This document shows positions 17,696-26,822 of a stretch of 44,655 bases of DNA, piece by piece. Numbering within the stretch: position 1 is the stretch's first letter; every line of letters starts with the position of its first letter. Below the pieces are notes generated by a model. The model did no database searches, had not been told where the DNA came from, and saw nothing but the letters and a program-made list of their open reading frames with translations. This DNA is from Nitrospira sp. SB0662_bin_26. Lineage in GTDB: Bacteria > Nitrospirota > Nitrospiria > Nitrospirales > UBA8639. Made by a program: the position numbers and the translations under genes. The DNA lies in the NCBI GenBank assembly GCA_009840285.1, contig VXOF01000094.1, forward strand, positions 1 to 44,655. Reading direction: 5' to 3'.

Positions 17696-19222
17696 ATGGA
17701 CCTCAAACTCGATCTTCGGCTCAGTCAGAAGTTGGTGATGACGCCCCAACTTCAACAAGCCATCAAGCTCTTACAGTTATCCAGACTGGAATTACAGCAG
17801 GTCCTCTCTCAACATATACTGGAGAATCCGCTCCTTGAGGAGTTGAGTGCTGAGGCGGACGAAGGTGATGCGCCAACGCCGGAAGAGGTGGTCGCCGGAG
17901 AAACAGAAGAAGTCAGCGGGAGCGCCGCAACCGTTGATCGTGACACAGGTGGCGAGATCGAATCAGGCGACGTTCATGAATTTTCCGAACCGCTCTCGCC
18001 GGGGGGGTGGGAAGACTATTTTGAAAGTGATTGGCGCCCAAGGCGTGGAGAAGCCGGAACGTTTCAGGAAGGAGATTTTCCTTCTTATGACCAAACGCTG
18101 ACCAAACCGGCTACGTTAGAAGATCACCTGCTGTGGCAGTTACGGCTTTCTTCCGAAGATGAAGAAGAAAAAGCGATCGGTCATATGCTCATCGGCAATC
18201 TCGATGAAGACGGGTACCTTCGAACGTCGATAGAGGAAGTTGCCGAAGAAGCGCAGGTTTCCGTCGCCAGGGTGGATTCCGTGTTATCCTTGATTCAAAC
18301 GTTCGATCCGCTCGGGGTCGCGGCCCGGGACCTGCAAGAATGTTTATTGATTCAACTTCGCCACCTGCATAACCCCGTCGGCAACGGATACGTGCATGGC
18401 GGGACTCGCCAGGCATCACTGCTTGAACTGATTATCAAGGGCCATCTGCACGATCTCCAGAAAAAGCGATATTCCTCGGTTGCCAAAGCCGTCGGGAGGT
18501 CCGTCGAAGAAATTGTGGAGGCCGTGCATATTATTGAAGGGCTGGAACCGAAACCGGGTCGTCCCTATGGTTCCGACAATAACCAGGTGATCGTGCCGGA
18601 CGTATTTGTCTTCAAGGATGAAGACGAATGGCGGGTAGTCCTCAATGACGATGGGATGCCCCGTGTGCGTCTCAGTCCGTATTATACGGAAATGTTAGGA
18701 ACGAACCGTGGAGGTGGAGACACAACGAAGGCGTACTTGGAGGAGAAATTGCGGGGGGCGCAGTGGATTATCCGCAGTCTTGAGCAGAGGAACAAAACGA
18801 TTTTGAAAGTGGTCGAAAGTCTAATCAAATTTCAGGAGGCCTTTTTGGAAAAAGGCATCCAGCACTTGAAACCGCTTGTCCTGAAGCAGGTGGCCGAAGA
18901 CGTGGCCATGCATGAGTCGACTATCAGTCGGGTCACGACGAATAAATACATGTATTGTCCCCAGGGCATGTTGGAACTGAAATTTTTCTTTAACGCCGGC
19001 ATTCAGCGTGCGGAACCGGGTGCTGAAGATTTATCTTCGATCACCGTTCGTGAGTTGATCCGCGAAATGGTTGGGCAGGAAAATCCTGGGAAACCTTTGA
19101 AAGATCAGGAAATTGTCTCGAGGTTACGCGCCAGGGGAATTGTCATTGCCAGGCGGACGGTCGCCAAATATCGGGCTGAACTCAACATCGCCCCGGCCAG
19201 CCAGCGGAAGCGGATGTATTGA
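17696..19222 (+). CDS. rpoN: RNA polymerase sigma-54 factor
   Basis: Codes for 508 residues. Region I (1-50) is Gln/Leu rich (L-V-M-T-P-Q-L-Q-Q-A-I-K-L-L-Q). Region II is acidic (55-110). The core-binding region has I-G-N-L-D-E-D-G-Y-L, and the C-terminal RpoN box A-R-R-T-V-A-K-Y-R is at about 483-491. It directs activator-dependent transcription from -24/-12 promoters, classically of nitrogen and pilus genes. The lpt-rpoN-rapZ linkage is conserved, but hpf and ptsN, often found between rpoN and rapZ, are absent. Confidence 0.95.
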   Translation: MDLKLDLRLSQKLVMTPQLQQAIKLLQLSRLELQQVLSQHILENPLLEELSAEADEGDAPTPEEVVAGETEEVSGSAATVDRDTGGEIESGDVHEFSEPLSPGGWEDYFESDWRPRRGEAGTFQEGDFPSYDQTLTKPATLEDHLLWQLRLSSEDEEEKAIGHMLIGNLDEDGYLRTSIEEVAEEAQVSVARVDSVLSLIQTFDPLGVAARDLQECLLIQLRHLHNPVGNGYVHGGTRQASLLELIIKGHLHDLQKKRYSSVAKAVGRSVEEIVEAVHIIEGLEPKPGRPYGSDNNQVIVPDVFVFKDEDEWRVVLNDDGMPRVRLSPYYTEMLGTNRGGGDTTKAYLEEKLRGAQWIIRSLEQRNKTILKVVESLIKFQEAFLEKGIQHLKPLVLKQVAEDVAMHESTISRVTTNKYMYCPQGMLELKFFFNAGIQRAEPGAEDLSSITVRELIREMVGQENPGKPLKDQEIVSRLRARGIVIARRTVAKYRAELNIAPASQRKRMY

Positions 19223-19299
19223 GTCTGCCCCGCTGTGTTGTCTTCTCACCCCGCCCGCTTGCCGTGTATCCCTTCCACAAAGACGCCGCTGAGGTCGCC

Positions 19300-20190
19300 G
19301 TGACTGATACTGCACCGGAACGTGCGCTACATCTCGTGATCGTCAGTGGTTTGTCCGGTTCCGGAAAAACCCAAGCACTGAAATGTCTCGAGGATATCGG
19401 GTTCTTCTGCGTCGACAACCTCCCGCCGGCGCTGTTCCTGTCGTTTGCAGAATTCTGCAGTCAGCGTAGTCACACGGTTCGAAAGATAGCCTTGTGCATT
19501 GATATTCGTGAACGCGAATTTTTTTCGGATTTTTCCGAAAATCTTGATCGGCTTCAAGCGAACGTCTCCGTCGTGGAACTGGTGTATCTGGAAGCAAATG
19601 ACGTGGTCCTGACTCGTCGATTTTCCGAATCCCGTCGACCCCATCCGCTCCTCCCCCGGCAGCCCGTGCTTGAAGGGATCCGGCTTGAACGGCAGCGTCT
19701 TGGTGAATTACGTGCTCGTGCCGATCGGATTCTGGATACGTCAGAGTTGACCGTGCATGAACTTCGCGATTGGATGGTGCAGCAGTACGGCGACCATGAG
19801 CACCGGCACTCGATGAAGATATTCGTGCTCACGTTCGGTTACAAGTTTGGCGTGCCTTACGAAGCCGACCTCGTGTTTGACGTCAGATTTTTGCAAAATC
19901 CGCATTTCGTTCCCGAGTTGAAGCCGTTGACGGGAAATGAACAAAATATCCAGCAGTACGTGCTCGGGAACAAAGAAGCACAAGATTTTCTCGAACATAT
20001 GAGGAATTTTCTCGCCTTTCTCCTTCCGCTGTTCGAGCGAGAACGACGGAGCTATTTGACCATCGCCATTGGTTGTACGGGCGGAAGGCATCGTTCCGTC
20101 GCGATTGCCAACAAGGTGAAGGAACTGTTCGGGTTGTTGGGCTATAACGTGACCCTCAGTCACCGGGACTTGGATCGTTCGGAATATTGA
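19300..20190 (+). CDS. rapZ: RNase adapter protein RapZ (YvcJ family)
   Basis: Codes for 296 residues from GTG 19300. The P-loop G-L-S-G-S-G-K-T is at about residues 18-25, then F-F-C-V-D-N-L-P-P, and the C-terminal domain has G-C-T-G-G-R-H-R-S-V at about 258-267. RapZ proteins bind nucleotides and, in enterobacteria, guide RNase E to the sRNA GlmZ in amino-sugar control; no such sRNA is visible here. The frame is open to a TTG overlapping the rpoN stop (19219), but TGAGG at 19290-19294 favours 19300 and gives the usual length. Confidence 0.9.
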   Translation: MTDTAPERALHLVIVSGLSGSGKTQALKCLEDIGFFCVDNLPPALFLSFAEFCSQRSHTVRKIALCIDIREREFFSDFSENLDRLQANVSVVELVYLEANDVVLTRRFSESRRPHPLLPRQPVLEGIRLERQRLGELRARADRILDTSELTVHELRDWMVQQYGDHEHRHSMKIFVLTFGYKFGVPYEADLVFDVRFLQNPHFVPELKPLTGNEQNIQQYVLGNKEAQDFLEHMRNFLAFLLPLFERERRSYLTIAIGCTGGRHRSVAIANKVKELFGLLGYNVTLSHRDLDRSEY

Positions 20191-20327
20191 CGGACCGTTC
20201 TTCAGGCTTGGAGCTTTTCCTCACTGCAGGTCCTTCCTTTCCCGGATACCACATGGACAGATTGCGATAACCGTCACGAGTCCCTTAATGAGAAATCGCA
20301 CCGGCTGGTGAGTCGAATCGCTATTGT

Positions 20328-20356
20328 TTGACGCTCAATGGATAACAGTGTAGGTT
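20328..20356 (+). promoter_or_regulatory. Candidate promoter upstream of pilM
   Basis: TTGACG (20328-20333), a 17-nt spacer and TAGGTT (20351-20356) in the 230-nt gap between rapZ and pilM. The -35 is good and the -10 is poor. No -24/-12 sigma-54 promoter was found in this gap, although rpoN lies just upstream and pilus genes often use it. Apart from this the gap shows no coding potential or terminator. Confidence 0.25.
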
Positions 20357-20420
20357 TAATCCTTTGTGCGGAACCCCAGGGATTGTGCCTCCGGCGGCGA
20401 ACCGTCGCCATTGACAGCCG

Positions 20421-21476
20421 ATGACGAAACGACTCCGGAAATGGGCCGAGGTGTTCTCACGACCGCAGACCCGTGTCGGATTGGACATCGGGTCTTCCAC
20501 GATCAAGCTGATTCAGCTTGAGCAACGTGCCGGCCGGTATCGTCTCAAACGATTTAGCGTGCGTCGTCTTGAATCAACGGTTGTGGAAGAGGCGTCAATC
20601 CACCAATCCTCCGGACTCAAAGCCGTACTCAGCGATCTGGTTCACGAATGCGGTCTCCTCGGCAGTCCCGTGGCCATCTCCGTATCCGGACCCTCGGTGA
20701 TGGTCAAGCGGATACGCGTGTCCGGTGTCACGGAAGATGCCCTTGATGAATATTTGACGTGGGAAGGTCATCAATACATTCCTTATGACATGAATGACAT
20801 TTATTTTGATTATTGGATTCTGCCTCAGCCTCGGCCTGCCCCGAAGGAGTTGGAACTGGTGCTGGTGGCCGCCAAACAGCAGGTGGTTGAAAGCCGAAGA
20901 ACGTTGTTGGAAGAAATTGGGGTTCATCCGATCGTGTGTGACGTCGATGGCCTCGCGTTGCTGAAGACGATTATGCGAACACGCCGGGCCTCCAGGGGAC
21001 AGTCGTTTGCCGTTGCCAACGTGGGAGCCGGTGGAATGAACATCATCTTTGTTGCCGATGAACAGCCCCTCGTGATTCGAGACGTCATGTATGAAGACAC
21101 GTCATCACACCAGAATGCCGGGGACGCGGTAGCCGTCGAAGGCTCGGTTTGGCAGGGCTCATTTCAGGCCAGGACCGATTCCCCTGAGAATCGATCGGCA
21201 AGGGCGGAAAACGTCAGGGAAATCAAATGCTGTTTCGAATCTGTTCTTGAGCGCTACCCTAAACTCGAGGTGGAAAAGCTGTTTCTGTGCGGAGGGCAAT
21301 CGAATGATCCACAATTGCGAACTGAGTTGCAGGACGCGTTGGGAATTCCGGCTCTCCCGTTCAATCCTTTTGAGGAAATCGAATGTTCGGCTGATCGCCG
21401 GGACCGGCTGTGGGCGTCGGCCCATCTCGGAGGGGTGGCCGTCGGGTTGGCCCTTCATCAGGACAACCATGGTTAG
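20421..21476 (+). CDS. pilM: Type IV pilus assembly protein PilM
   Basis: Codes for 351 residues of the actin-like/FtsA fold. Phosphate-binding blocks are G-L-D-I-G-S-S-T-I-K-L-I (about residues 19-30) and V-A-N-V-G-A-G-G-M-N-I (about 195-205), with the third at L-F-L-C-G-G-Q-S. PilM is cytoplasmic and binds the short N-terminal peptide of PilN, linking the pilus platform to the motor ATPases. The start lacks a strong ribosome-binding site. It overlaps pilN by eight bases. Confidence 0.9.
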   Translation: MTKRLRKWAEVFSRPQTRVGLDIGSSTIKLIQLEQRAGRYRLKRFSVRRLESTVVEEASIHQSSGLKAVLSDLVHECGLLGSPVAISVSGPSVMVKRIRVSGVTEDALDEYLTWEGHQYIPYDMNDIYFDYWILPQPRPAPKELELVLVAAKQQVVESRRTLLEEIGVHPIVCDVDGLALLKTIMRTRRASRGQSFAVANVGAGGMNIIFVADEQPLVIRDVMYEDTSSHQNAGDAVAVEGSVWQGSFQARTDSPENRSARAENVREIKCCFESVLERYPKLEVEKLFLCGGQSNDPQLRTELQDALGIPALPFNPFEEIECSADRRDRLWASAHLGGVAVGLALHQDNHG

Positions 21477-22035
21477 CATTAATTTATTGAGAGGTCAGCG
21501 ATACGATGAGCGTCAGGCACGGAAGCGCGCCAGGTTGGAGTTGTGTGCGGGGATCTGCGTCATAGCGAGCGTCTGCGCGTTTTGGGGATGGATCGCCATC
21601 GATGTCACTAAGGCAACGCAACGGCTTGAACGGGAAACACAAACCAAACAGGCCCGTGTCGCGTTGCTGCAAACAACCCGGCAGGAGGTTTTGGCGCTGG
21701 AAGAACGACGACAAGCCATGACGGCCCGACAGGAAAGAGTCAATGCCTTGACGAGTCCGTTGGATAGCCCCATTCGCCTGCTGTCGATCATCAGCAGGGT
21801 GGTTGATCCTCTGGACGTGTGGTTGCTGCACCTTCAGGCAAAGGACGACAAGGTCGTGTTGTCAGGTGTTGCCCGGTCTCTTCAGGACGTGTTGAAACTG
21901 GCAAAGGATTTCGAAAAGGAGCTTGGGCCGGCCGACGTCCTCGACGCCGGGCCTCACGCGCAACTGCCGGATCTCTTTCAATTCTCAATGAATGTATGGA
22001 TGGACTCGCCGAATCATGGTCGAACGAATTCTTGA
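21469..22035 (+). CDS. pilN: Type IV pilus assembly protein PilN
   Basis: Codes for 188 residues. The N-terminal M-V-S-I-N-L-L-R-G is the cytoplasmic I-N-L-L peptide that docks into PilM. One transmembrane helix (about 27-45), a coiled-coil segment rich in Gln/Arg/Glu (50-85) and a periplasmic ferredoxin-like domain follow. The motif is decisive for the start at 21469; the same frame is open further upstream only within pilM. It overlaps both neighbours, so pilMNO are translationally coupled. Confidence 0.88.
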   Translation: MVSINLLRGQRYDERQARKRARLELCAGICVIASVCAFWGWIAIDVTKATQRLERETQTKQARVALLQTTRQEVLALEERRQAMTARQERVNALTSPLDSPIRLLSIISRVVDPLDVWLLHLQAKDDKVVLSGVARSLQDVLKLAKDFEKELGPADVLDAGPHAQLPDLFQFSMNVWMDSPNHGRTNS

Positions 22036-22630
22036 TTGGGTGGAAGACACGCCTAAGAGCCATAAGACCATGCTTCTGCTGCTCTGCGCAGGGTTGACGT
22101 CGATCATCCTGTTTCAATTCGTGGTGGAGCCTCAACGAGCGCGTGCCCGGGCGTTTCAACAAACCATTCGATCCCTCGACCACCAACTCGCAACATCAAA
22201 ACCGGATCGAAAGGTGGAAACGCTCAAAAAGGAAATCGGCAGCCTGACGAGCTGGCTCACCGGAGAGAAGAAACTCTTGGCGATCCCCATGGATCATATG
22301 CTCGCGGGTATTGTGGACAAAGCGCAATCGGTTGACGTGGCACTCAGGTCCTGGGAGTCCGAAGAGCCCGTGCCACTGCCGGAAACGAACCTGCATCGCG
22401 TCACGATTCGGCTCCGAGTCGAGGGAGGGTATCATGCGCTTGCCCGCTTTCTCGAAGAGATTCAAACGCTGCCGAATACGTTGCCGTTGAAGTCGCTGGA
22501 CTTTCACGCACAGGATCGGAGCGAGGCAAACCCTGAGCATCCTATTCAAGCCTCCATTGAATTGACGGGTTTTGAGGCGGCTGAGGTCGAACAAAGGGAG
22601 GAGTCTATTGCCGGAACAATCACGGGGTAG
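22016..22630 (+). CDS. pilO: Type IV pilus assembly protein PilO
   Basis: Codes for 204 residues. A short cytoplasmic tail is followed by one transmembrane helix (M-L-L-L-L-C-A-G-L-T-S-I-I-L), a coiled coil (about 45-90) and a periplasmic ferredoxin-like domain ending near R-F-L-E-E-I-Q-T-L-P. PilO pairs with PilN in the inner-membrane alignment complex. ATG 22016 lies within pilN; an upstream ATG at 21992 is in frame but would add residues from within the PilN body. Confidence 0.85.
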   Translation: MVERILDWVEDTPKSHKTMLLLLCAGLTSIILFQFVVEPQRARARAFQQTIRSLDHQLATSKPDRKVETLKKEIGSLTSWLTGEKKLLAIPMDHMLAGIVDKAQSVDVALRSWESEEPVPLPETNLHRVTIRLRVEGGYHALARFLEEIQTLPNTLPLKSLDFHAQDRSEANPEHPIQASIELTGFEAAEVEQREESIAGTITG

Positions 22631-22642
22631 AGGCGTAGCCTC

Positions 22643-23104
22643 ATGATGCGTGTTGTTTTAGTGCTCATGTGCTTCCTGTGCGGGAGCGTTGCCGCAGTTC
22701 AGGCAGGATCGGGTGAGCAGGTTGTGGCGAACACACAAAAGCCTTTAGCCACGTTCAGTTATAGCTCGAATCACTATCGCGATCCTTTCGTTCCGACAGC
22801 AGTGACCCGAACGCCGGAGGTGTCTGCCGTGCAGGCAGTGGACGCAAGCCCTCAAACCGTGACGGTCGTGGGAATCATTTCCTCCGCTCAAGGTCGTTGG
22901 GCCGTGCTGGAATTCGAGGGCGGGGAGCGACTCATCGTCATGCCGGGACAAACCATTTCCGCGTATTCCCGAATCGTGAAACGCATCACGGAGCAAGGGG
23001 TGACTCTTTCGGCGATAGGGGCGACAGAGGCTCAATCGGAGAAAACGTATTGGCTGGACCAAGAACCGGATATCGGAGAACCCCGTTCCGGTGGCAATTC
23101 CTGA
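22643..23104 (+). CDS. pilP: Type IV pilus assembly protein PilP
   Basis: Codes for 153 residues. A signal peptide with two cysteines in its core (V-L-M-C-F-L-C-G-S-V-A-A-V-Q-A) might be a lipobox variant, but no clear L-x-x-C site with A/G/S before the cysteine is ideal. N-H-Y-R-D-P-F-V-P precedes a beta-domain with V-G-I-I-S-S-A-Q-G-R-W-A-V-L and an SH3-like end, the PilP pattern. PilP normally contacts the secretin PilQ, whose gene is expected next but is replaced here by aroC. Confidence 0.75.
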   Translation: MMRVVLVLMCFLCGSVAAVQAGSGEQVVANTQKPLATFSYSSNHYRDPFVPTAVTRTPEVSAVQAVDASPQTVTVVGIISSAQGRWAVLEFEGGERLIVMPGQTISAYSRIVKRITEQGVTLSAIGATEAQSEKTYWLDQEPDIGEPRSGGNS

Positions 23105-23128
23105 ACACTCAGATGGATAAGGTGCAAC

Positions 23129-24289
23129 ATGTTGCGTTATTTGAATGCCGGTGAATCCCATGGCAAGGGATTGATGGCCGTGTTGGAAGGGGTCCCGGCC
23201 GGGCTTCCGCTCACCGCGGAAATGATCAATCAGGATCTGGCAAGGAGGCAGGGCGGGTATGGTCGCGGAGGCCGGATGCGAATTGAGAAAGATCAGGTGG
23301 AATTCTATTGCGGCGTCCGAAAAGGGAAAACGTTGGGCAATCCGTTGGGCCTCCTGGTTCGCAATCGGGATTGGGAAAATTGGCAGGAGATCATGGCGGC
23401 TGAACCGGGGCCCCCGTCGGAAGAACGCGTCGTCACCCGCCCGCGACCCGGGCATGCCGATTTGGTGGGGGCCATCAAATACAACCATCGGGACATTCGC
23501 AACGTACTCGAAAAGGCCAGTGCGAGGGAAACGGCCATCCGGGTGGCTCTCGGCGGCGTGGCCAAGGCCCTCTTGTCGCAATTTGATATGCGGGTGGTCA
23601 GTTACACGACCCGCATCGGCTCCGTGGCGATTTCGCCGGTTGACGATCCTCTGGCAGCGTATGAATTGGCTGAGCAGTCTCAGGTCCGGTGTCCCGATCC
23701 CGAAGCGAACGAAAAGATGATCGAACAAATTCAATCGGCGAAACGGAACGGTGACTCATTGGGCGGCGTCTTCGAAGTGGTCGTCACCAATCCCCCAATC
23801 GGGTTGGGCAGTTACGCGCAGTGGGACCGGCGTCTAAGCGCGCGGTTGGCCATGGCGGCCATGAGTATCCAAGCCATGAAAGGCGTGGAAATCGGCATGG
23901 GGTTTGAGTCCGCATGTCGCTTGGGATCTGAAGTGCATGACGATATTTATCCCGGTGAAATCAAGCCCGGCTTTGCTCGAAGGACCAATCGTGCCGGTGG
24001 CTTGGAAGGCGGCATTACGAACGGACAACCTGTTGTCCTGCGGGTTGCCATGAAACCGATTGCCACCCTGTATCAACCGAAGAACAGCGTGGATATTCAA
24101 ACCAAAAAACCCTTCGAAGCCACGGTGGAACGTTCTGATATCTGTACGGTGCCCGCGGCCGGCGTGGTAGGGGAAGCCGTCATTGCGTATGAAATGGCTA
24201 ATGCCATGTTGGAAAAGTTCGGCGGCGACAGCGTCGATGAAATGAAACGAAATTTCGACGCGTATCAGGAATACGTGAAGAATTTTTAG
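23129..24289 (+). CDS. aroC: Chorismate synthase
   Basis: Codes for 386 residues. It converts 5-enolpyruvylshikimate-3-phosphate to chorismate with reduced FMN. Signatures: G-E-S-H-G-K-G-L near the start, R-R-Q-G-G-Y-G-R-G-G-R-M, R-P-G-H-A-D-L-V-G-A-I-K-Y and the C-terminal F-G-G-D-S-V-D-E-M-K. The length matches the longer bacterial form. It follows pilP by 24 nt and precedes aroB by 63 nt, so it may share the pilus transcript. Confidence 0.95.
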   Translation: MLRYLNAGESHGKGLMAVLEGVPAGLPLTAEMINQDLARRQGGYGRGGRMRIEKDQVEFYCGVRKGKTLGNPLGLLVRNRDWENWQEIMAAEPGPPSEERVVTRPRPGHADLVGAIKYNHRDIRNVLEKASARETAIRVALGGVAKALLSQFDMRVVSYTTRIGSVAISPVDDPLAAYELAEQSQVRCPDPEANEKMIEQIQSAKRNGDSLGGVFEVVVTNPPIGLGSYAQWDRRLSARLAMAAMSIQAMKGVEIGMGFESACRLGSEVHDDIYPGEIKPGFARRTNRAGGLEGGITNGQPVVLRVAMKPIATLYQPKNSVDIQTKKPFEATVERSDICTVPAAGVVGEAVIAYEMANAMLEKFGGDSVDEMKRNFDAYQEYVKNF

Positions 24290-24352
24290 CCTCTTGACCC
24301 AACTTCAATCGATGGTATCGTTCAACCGGAAAAGCCGAGTGCAGGGCTGCTC

Positions 24353-25444
24353 ATGACTCGCTCTCATGAAATCGTCAAAGTTGGTCTCGGCAAGCGAAGC
24401 TACGACATCGTGATCGCTCCCGGCAGCCTTCACCGGATGGGAAAGTACTTGCATGCATTGGGACTGTCAGGGAAAGTCGGCGTCGTGACCAATCCGACGC
24501 TGGCAGGTTTGTATGGGGCATCGCTCAAACAGGCGCTGGTCAAAGCGGGCTTCACCTGTCACGTGATCAGCATTCCGGAAGGTGAGCGGACCAAAACGCT
24601 CCGGTGGGCCTCGTTCATCATCGACGAATTGGTCGCGCATCGATTCGAACGCCGGTCCGCGCTTGTGGCGTTGGGTGGAGGGGTCATTGGCGATATTACG
24701 GGCTTTGCCGCGTCGATGTATCTTCGAGGCATCCCTTTCATTCAAGTGGCGACCACGCTGGTGGCCCAAGTAGATTCCAGCGTGGGTGGGAAAACCGGGG
24801 TCAATCATCCGTCGGGGAAGAATCTGATCGGCGCGTTTTACCAGCCGGCGCTCGTGGTGTCCGATACGAATACGTTGCGAACCCTACCCAGGCGCGAGTG
24901 GGTAGCCGGATTGGCCGAAGTGATTAAATATGGGGTCATTTCCGATAGAAAATTTTTCGCGTTTTTGGAAGACCGAATGGAACACATTCTCGATATGCGG
25001 GAAACAGATGTCCAAACGGTCGTGAAGCGTTGTTGTGAGATCAAAGCGAAGGTCGTGGGCAAGGATGAACGGGAATCGGGTCTGCGCCGCATTTTGAATT
25101 ATGGACACACGATCGGTCACGCGTTGGAATCCCTGAGCCGGTACCGAAAATATATCCATGGCGAGGCCGTGGGAATCGGTATGGTGCATGAAGCCCTCCT
25201 GGCCCATCATTTGAAGTTGTGCTCGCCGTCCGTGGTAGACAGGCAACGGACCCTGATACAGAGAACGGGCCTTCCCGTGCGCATGCCGGCCCACAGTTTT
25301 TTGAAATTCTGGGGGGCTATGGGCCATGATAAAAAAGTAGCGGGTGGAACCATCCATTGCGTACTGCCCCGCTTGATCGGTCATGTTCAAGTCATGCCGC
25401 TGGACCCACGCGCTGTGAGACGGTGGTATGCGCTGCTTGGGTGA
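24353..25444 (+). CDS. aroB: 3-Dehydroquinate synthase
   Basis: Codes for 363 residues. It converts DAHP to 3-dehydroquinate using NAD and a divalent metal. Signatures: E-G-E-R-T-K-T-L, the nucleotide-binding G-G-G-V-I-G-D-I-T-G-F-A-A, Q-V-D-S-S-V-G-G-K-T-G-V-N and the metal-ligand block N-Y-G-H-T-I-G-H-A-L-E. The shikimate pair aroC-aroB replaces the more usual aroK-aroB behind a pilus operon; no shikimate kinase is in the window. Confidence 0.95.
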   Translation: MTRSHEIVKVGLGKRSYDIVIAPGSLHRMGKYLHALGLSGKVGVVTNPTLAGLYGASLKQALVKAGFTCHVISIPEGERTKTLRWASFIIDELVAHRFERRSALVALGGGVIGDITGFAASMYLRGIPFIQVATTLVAQVDSSVGGKTGVNHPSGKNLIGAFYQPALVVSDTNTLRTLPRREWVAGLAEVIKYGVISDRKFFAFLEDRMEHILDMRETDVQTVVKRCCEIKAKVVGKDERESGLRRILNYGHTIGHALESLSRYRKYIHGEAVGIGMVHEALLAHHLKLCSPSVVDRQRTLIQRTGLPVRMPAHSFLKFWGAMGHDKKVAGGTIHCVLPRLIGHVQVMPLDPRAVRRWYALLG

Positions 25445-25507
25445 TCAAGGCCTTCTCGTCCAAGCCTTCTTCCTTCGAGGACAGCGGGAGACACGGGGAA
25501 TCTTGAG

Positions 25508-26794
25508 ATGACTCCGAAAAAGAAAACGCCCACGAGGAAATCCCCGAGGCGGTCCAAGCCTGACGTCAAGGCCGTCCTTCGCGAAAGAACGCGGGAAGTC
25601 GAAGTGCTGTACCGGATCAGTGAGTCGATCAGCAGCACGCTCGATTTGGAAGCCGTGCTCAAACAGATTGTCGAGGTTGTGGTCGAAGTGACGAAAGCTG
25701 ATTCCTGTTTATTGTATCTCGTCTCGGAGAATCGGGATGAACTCGTCTTGCGATCATCCAAAAATCCCCATCCCAAACTCATCGGCCGGATTTCCGTGGG
25801 GTTGGGAGAGGGGATTACGGGCTGGGTGGCCCAGGAAAGGGTGCCGGTGGTCATTCCTCGTCACGCGAGCGATGATCCGCGGTTTAAGTTATTTCACAAT
25901 CTGCCGGAAGACCGGTACCAGGCGTTCGTCTCGCTTCCTGTGGTGACCAAGGGCAATATGATCGGGGTCATTAACGTGCAACACAAACGGGCGAGGCGGT
26001 ATCAGGACGCCGAGCTGGCGCTGTTGTCGACCATGGCAAACCAGGTCGGGGGCGCCATTGAGAACGCTCGCTTGTATGATGAAATGAAGCGGCAAACGTT
26101 ACAACTGGAGACCCTGTCCCAGGTTTCGGAAACCGTCGCTTCCAACCGCGTGATCGAGGAAGTTCTGCAATTGATCGTGATGACGACGGCGCAGATGATG
26201 GATTCGACGATCTGTTCGCTGATGTTGGTTGACGGGGAGAACCAACGGTTGCGTATTGCGGCGACCCAGAGTCTGAGCGAAGCCTATCGCCGGAAACCGC
26301 CGCTCAAGATCGGCCAGAGTATCAGCGGGCGGGCGGTCAAGGAACAACGGCCGATTTACGTGTCCGACGTGAAGAAGGAGAAAGAGTTCTTTTACCAGGA
26401 TCTGGCCAAACGGGAGTCGTTGTGCTCGCTGTTGTCGGTACCCATGATGAGCAAGGAAAAGGTTATCGGCGTGCTCAATACCTATACCTCCACGTTGCAT
26501 ACGTTTGACGACAAGGAAATAAAAATCATGCAGGCCATAGCCAACCAGGCGGCGGTGGCGATTGAACATACTCGTCTCATGGAAAAATCATTCGAAATGC
26601 AGGAAGCCCTGACTGTCAGGAAACTTGTCGAACGAGCCAAGGGTTACCTCATGCATTCCCGCAAATTGTCGGAAGCCGATGCGTTCAGGTTGCTCCAGCG
26701 TCAAAGCATGAACATGCGAAAATCCATGCGGGAGATTGCCGAAGCCATCATTCTGGCCGGAGAATTGGACGGTGGATCCATGGATCAGCAGTGA
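25508..26794 (+). CDS. Double-GAF ANTAR-domain regulator (putative RNA-binding antiterminator)
   Basis: Codes for 428 residues. A basic N-terminus (K-K-K-T-P-T-R-K-S-P-R-R) is followed by GAF domain 1 (about 40-185), GAF domain 2 (about 210-355) and a C-terminal ANTAR domain (about 368-420). The ANTAR part carries V-R-K-L-V-E-R-A-K-G-Y-L-M and E-A-D-A-F-R-L-L-Q-R-Q-S-M. ANTAR domains bind twin RNA hairpins with hexanucleotide loops and stop intrinsic terminators from forming. There is no kinase or receiver domain, so signal input is presumably a ligand or partner sensed by the GAFs. The next gene, nadE, has just such a terminator in its leader. Start ATG follows GGGGAATCTTGAG. Confidence 0.88.
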   Translation: MTPKKKTPTRKSPRRSKPDVKAVLRERTREVEVLYRISESISSTLDLEAVLKQIVEVVVEVTKADSCLLYLVSENRDELVLRSSKNPHPKLIGRISVGLGEGITGWVAQERVPVVIPRHASDDPRFKLFHNLPEDRYQAFVSLPVVTKGNMIGVINVQHKRARRYQDAELALLSTMANQVGGAIENARLYDEMKRQTLQLETLSQVSETVASNRVIEEVLQLIVMTTAQMMDSTICSLMLVDGENQRLRIAATQSLSEAYRRKPPLKIGQSISGRAVKEQRPIYVSDVKKEKEFFYQDLAKRESLCSLLSVPMMSKEKVIGVLNTYTSTLHTFDDKEIKIMQAIANQAAVAIEHTRLMEKSFEMQEALTVRKLVERAKGYLMHSRKLSEADAFRLLQRQSMNMRKSMREIAEAIILAGELDGGSMDQQ

Positions 26795-26822
26795 GCATCG
26801 ATCAGTGGTCCATCCTGTTCCC

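Noticed and set aside
20191-20420. Sigma-54 promoter before pilM
   Set aside because: No GG and GC dinucleotides with the required ten-base spacing in a TGGC ... TTGC context were found.
26775-26786. Perfect palindrome GATCCATGGATC
   Set aside because: It lies inside the last codons of the GAF-ANTAR gene (Gly-Ser-Met-Asp-Gln) and combines common restriction-like words; no spacing to a promoter supports an operator.
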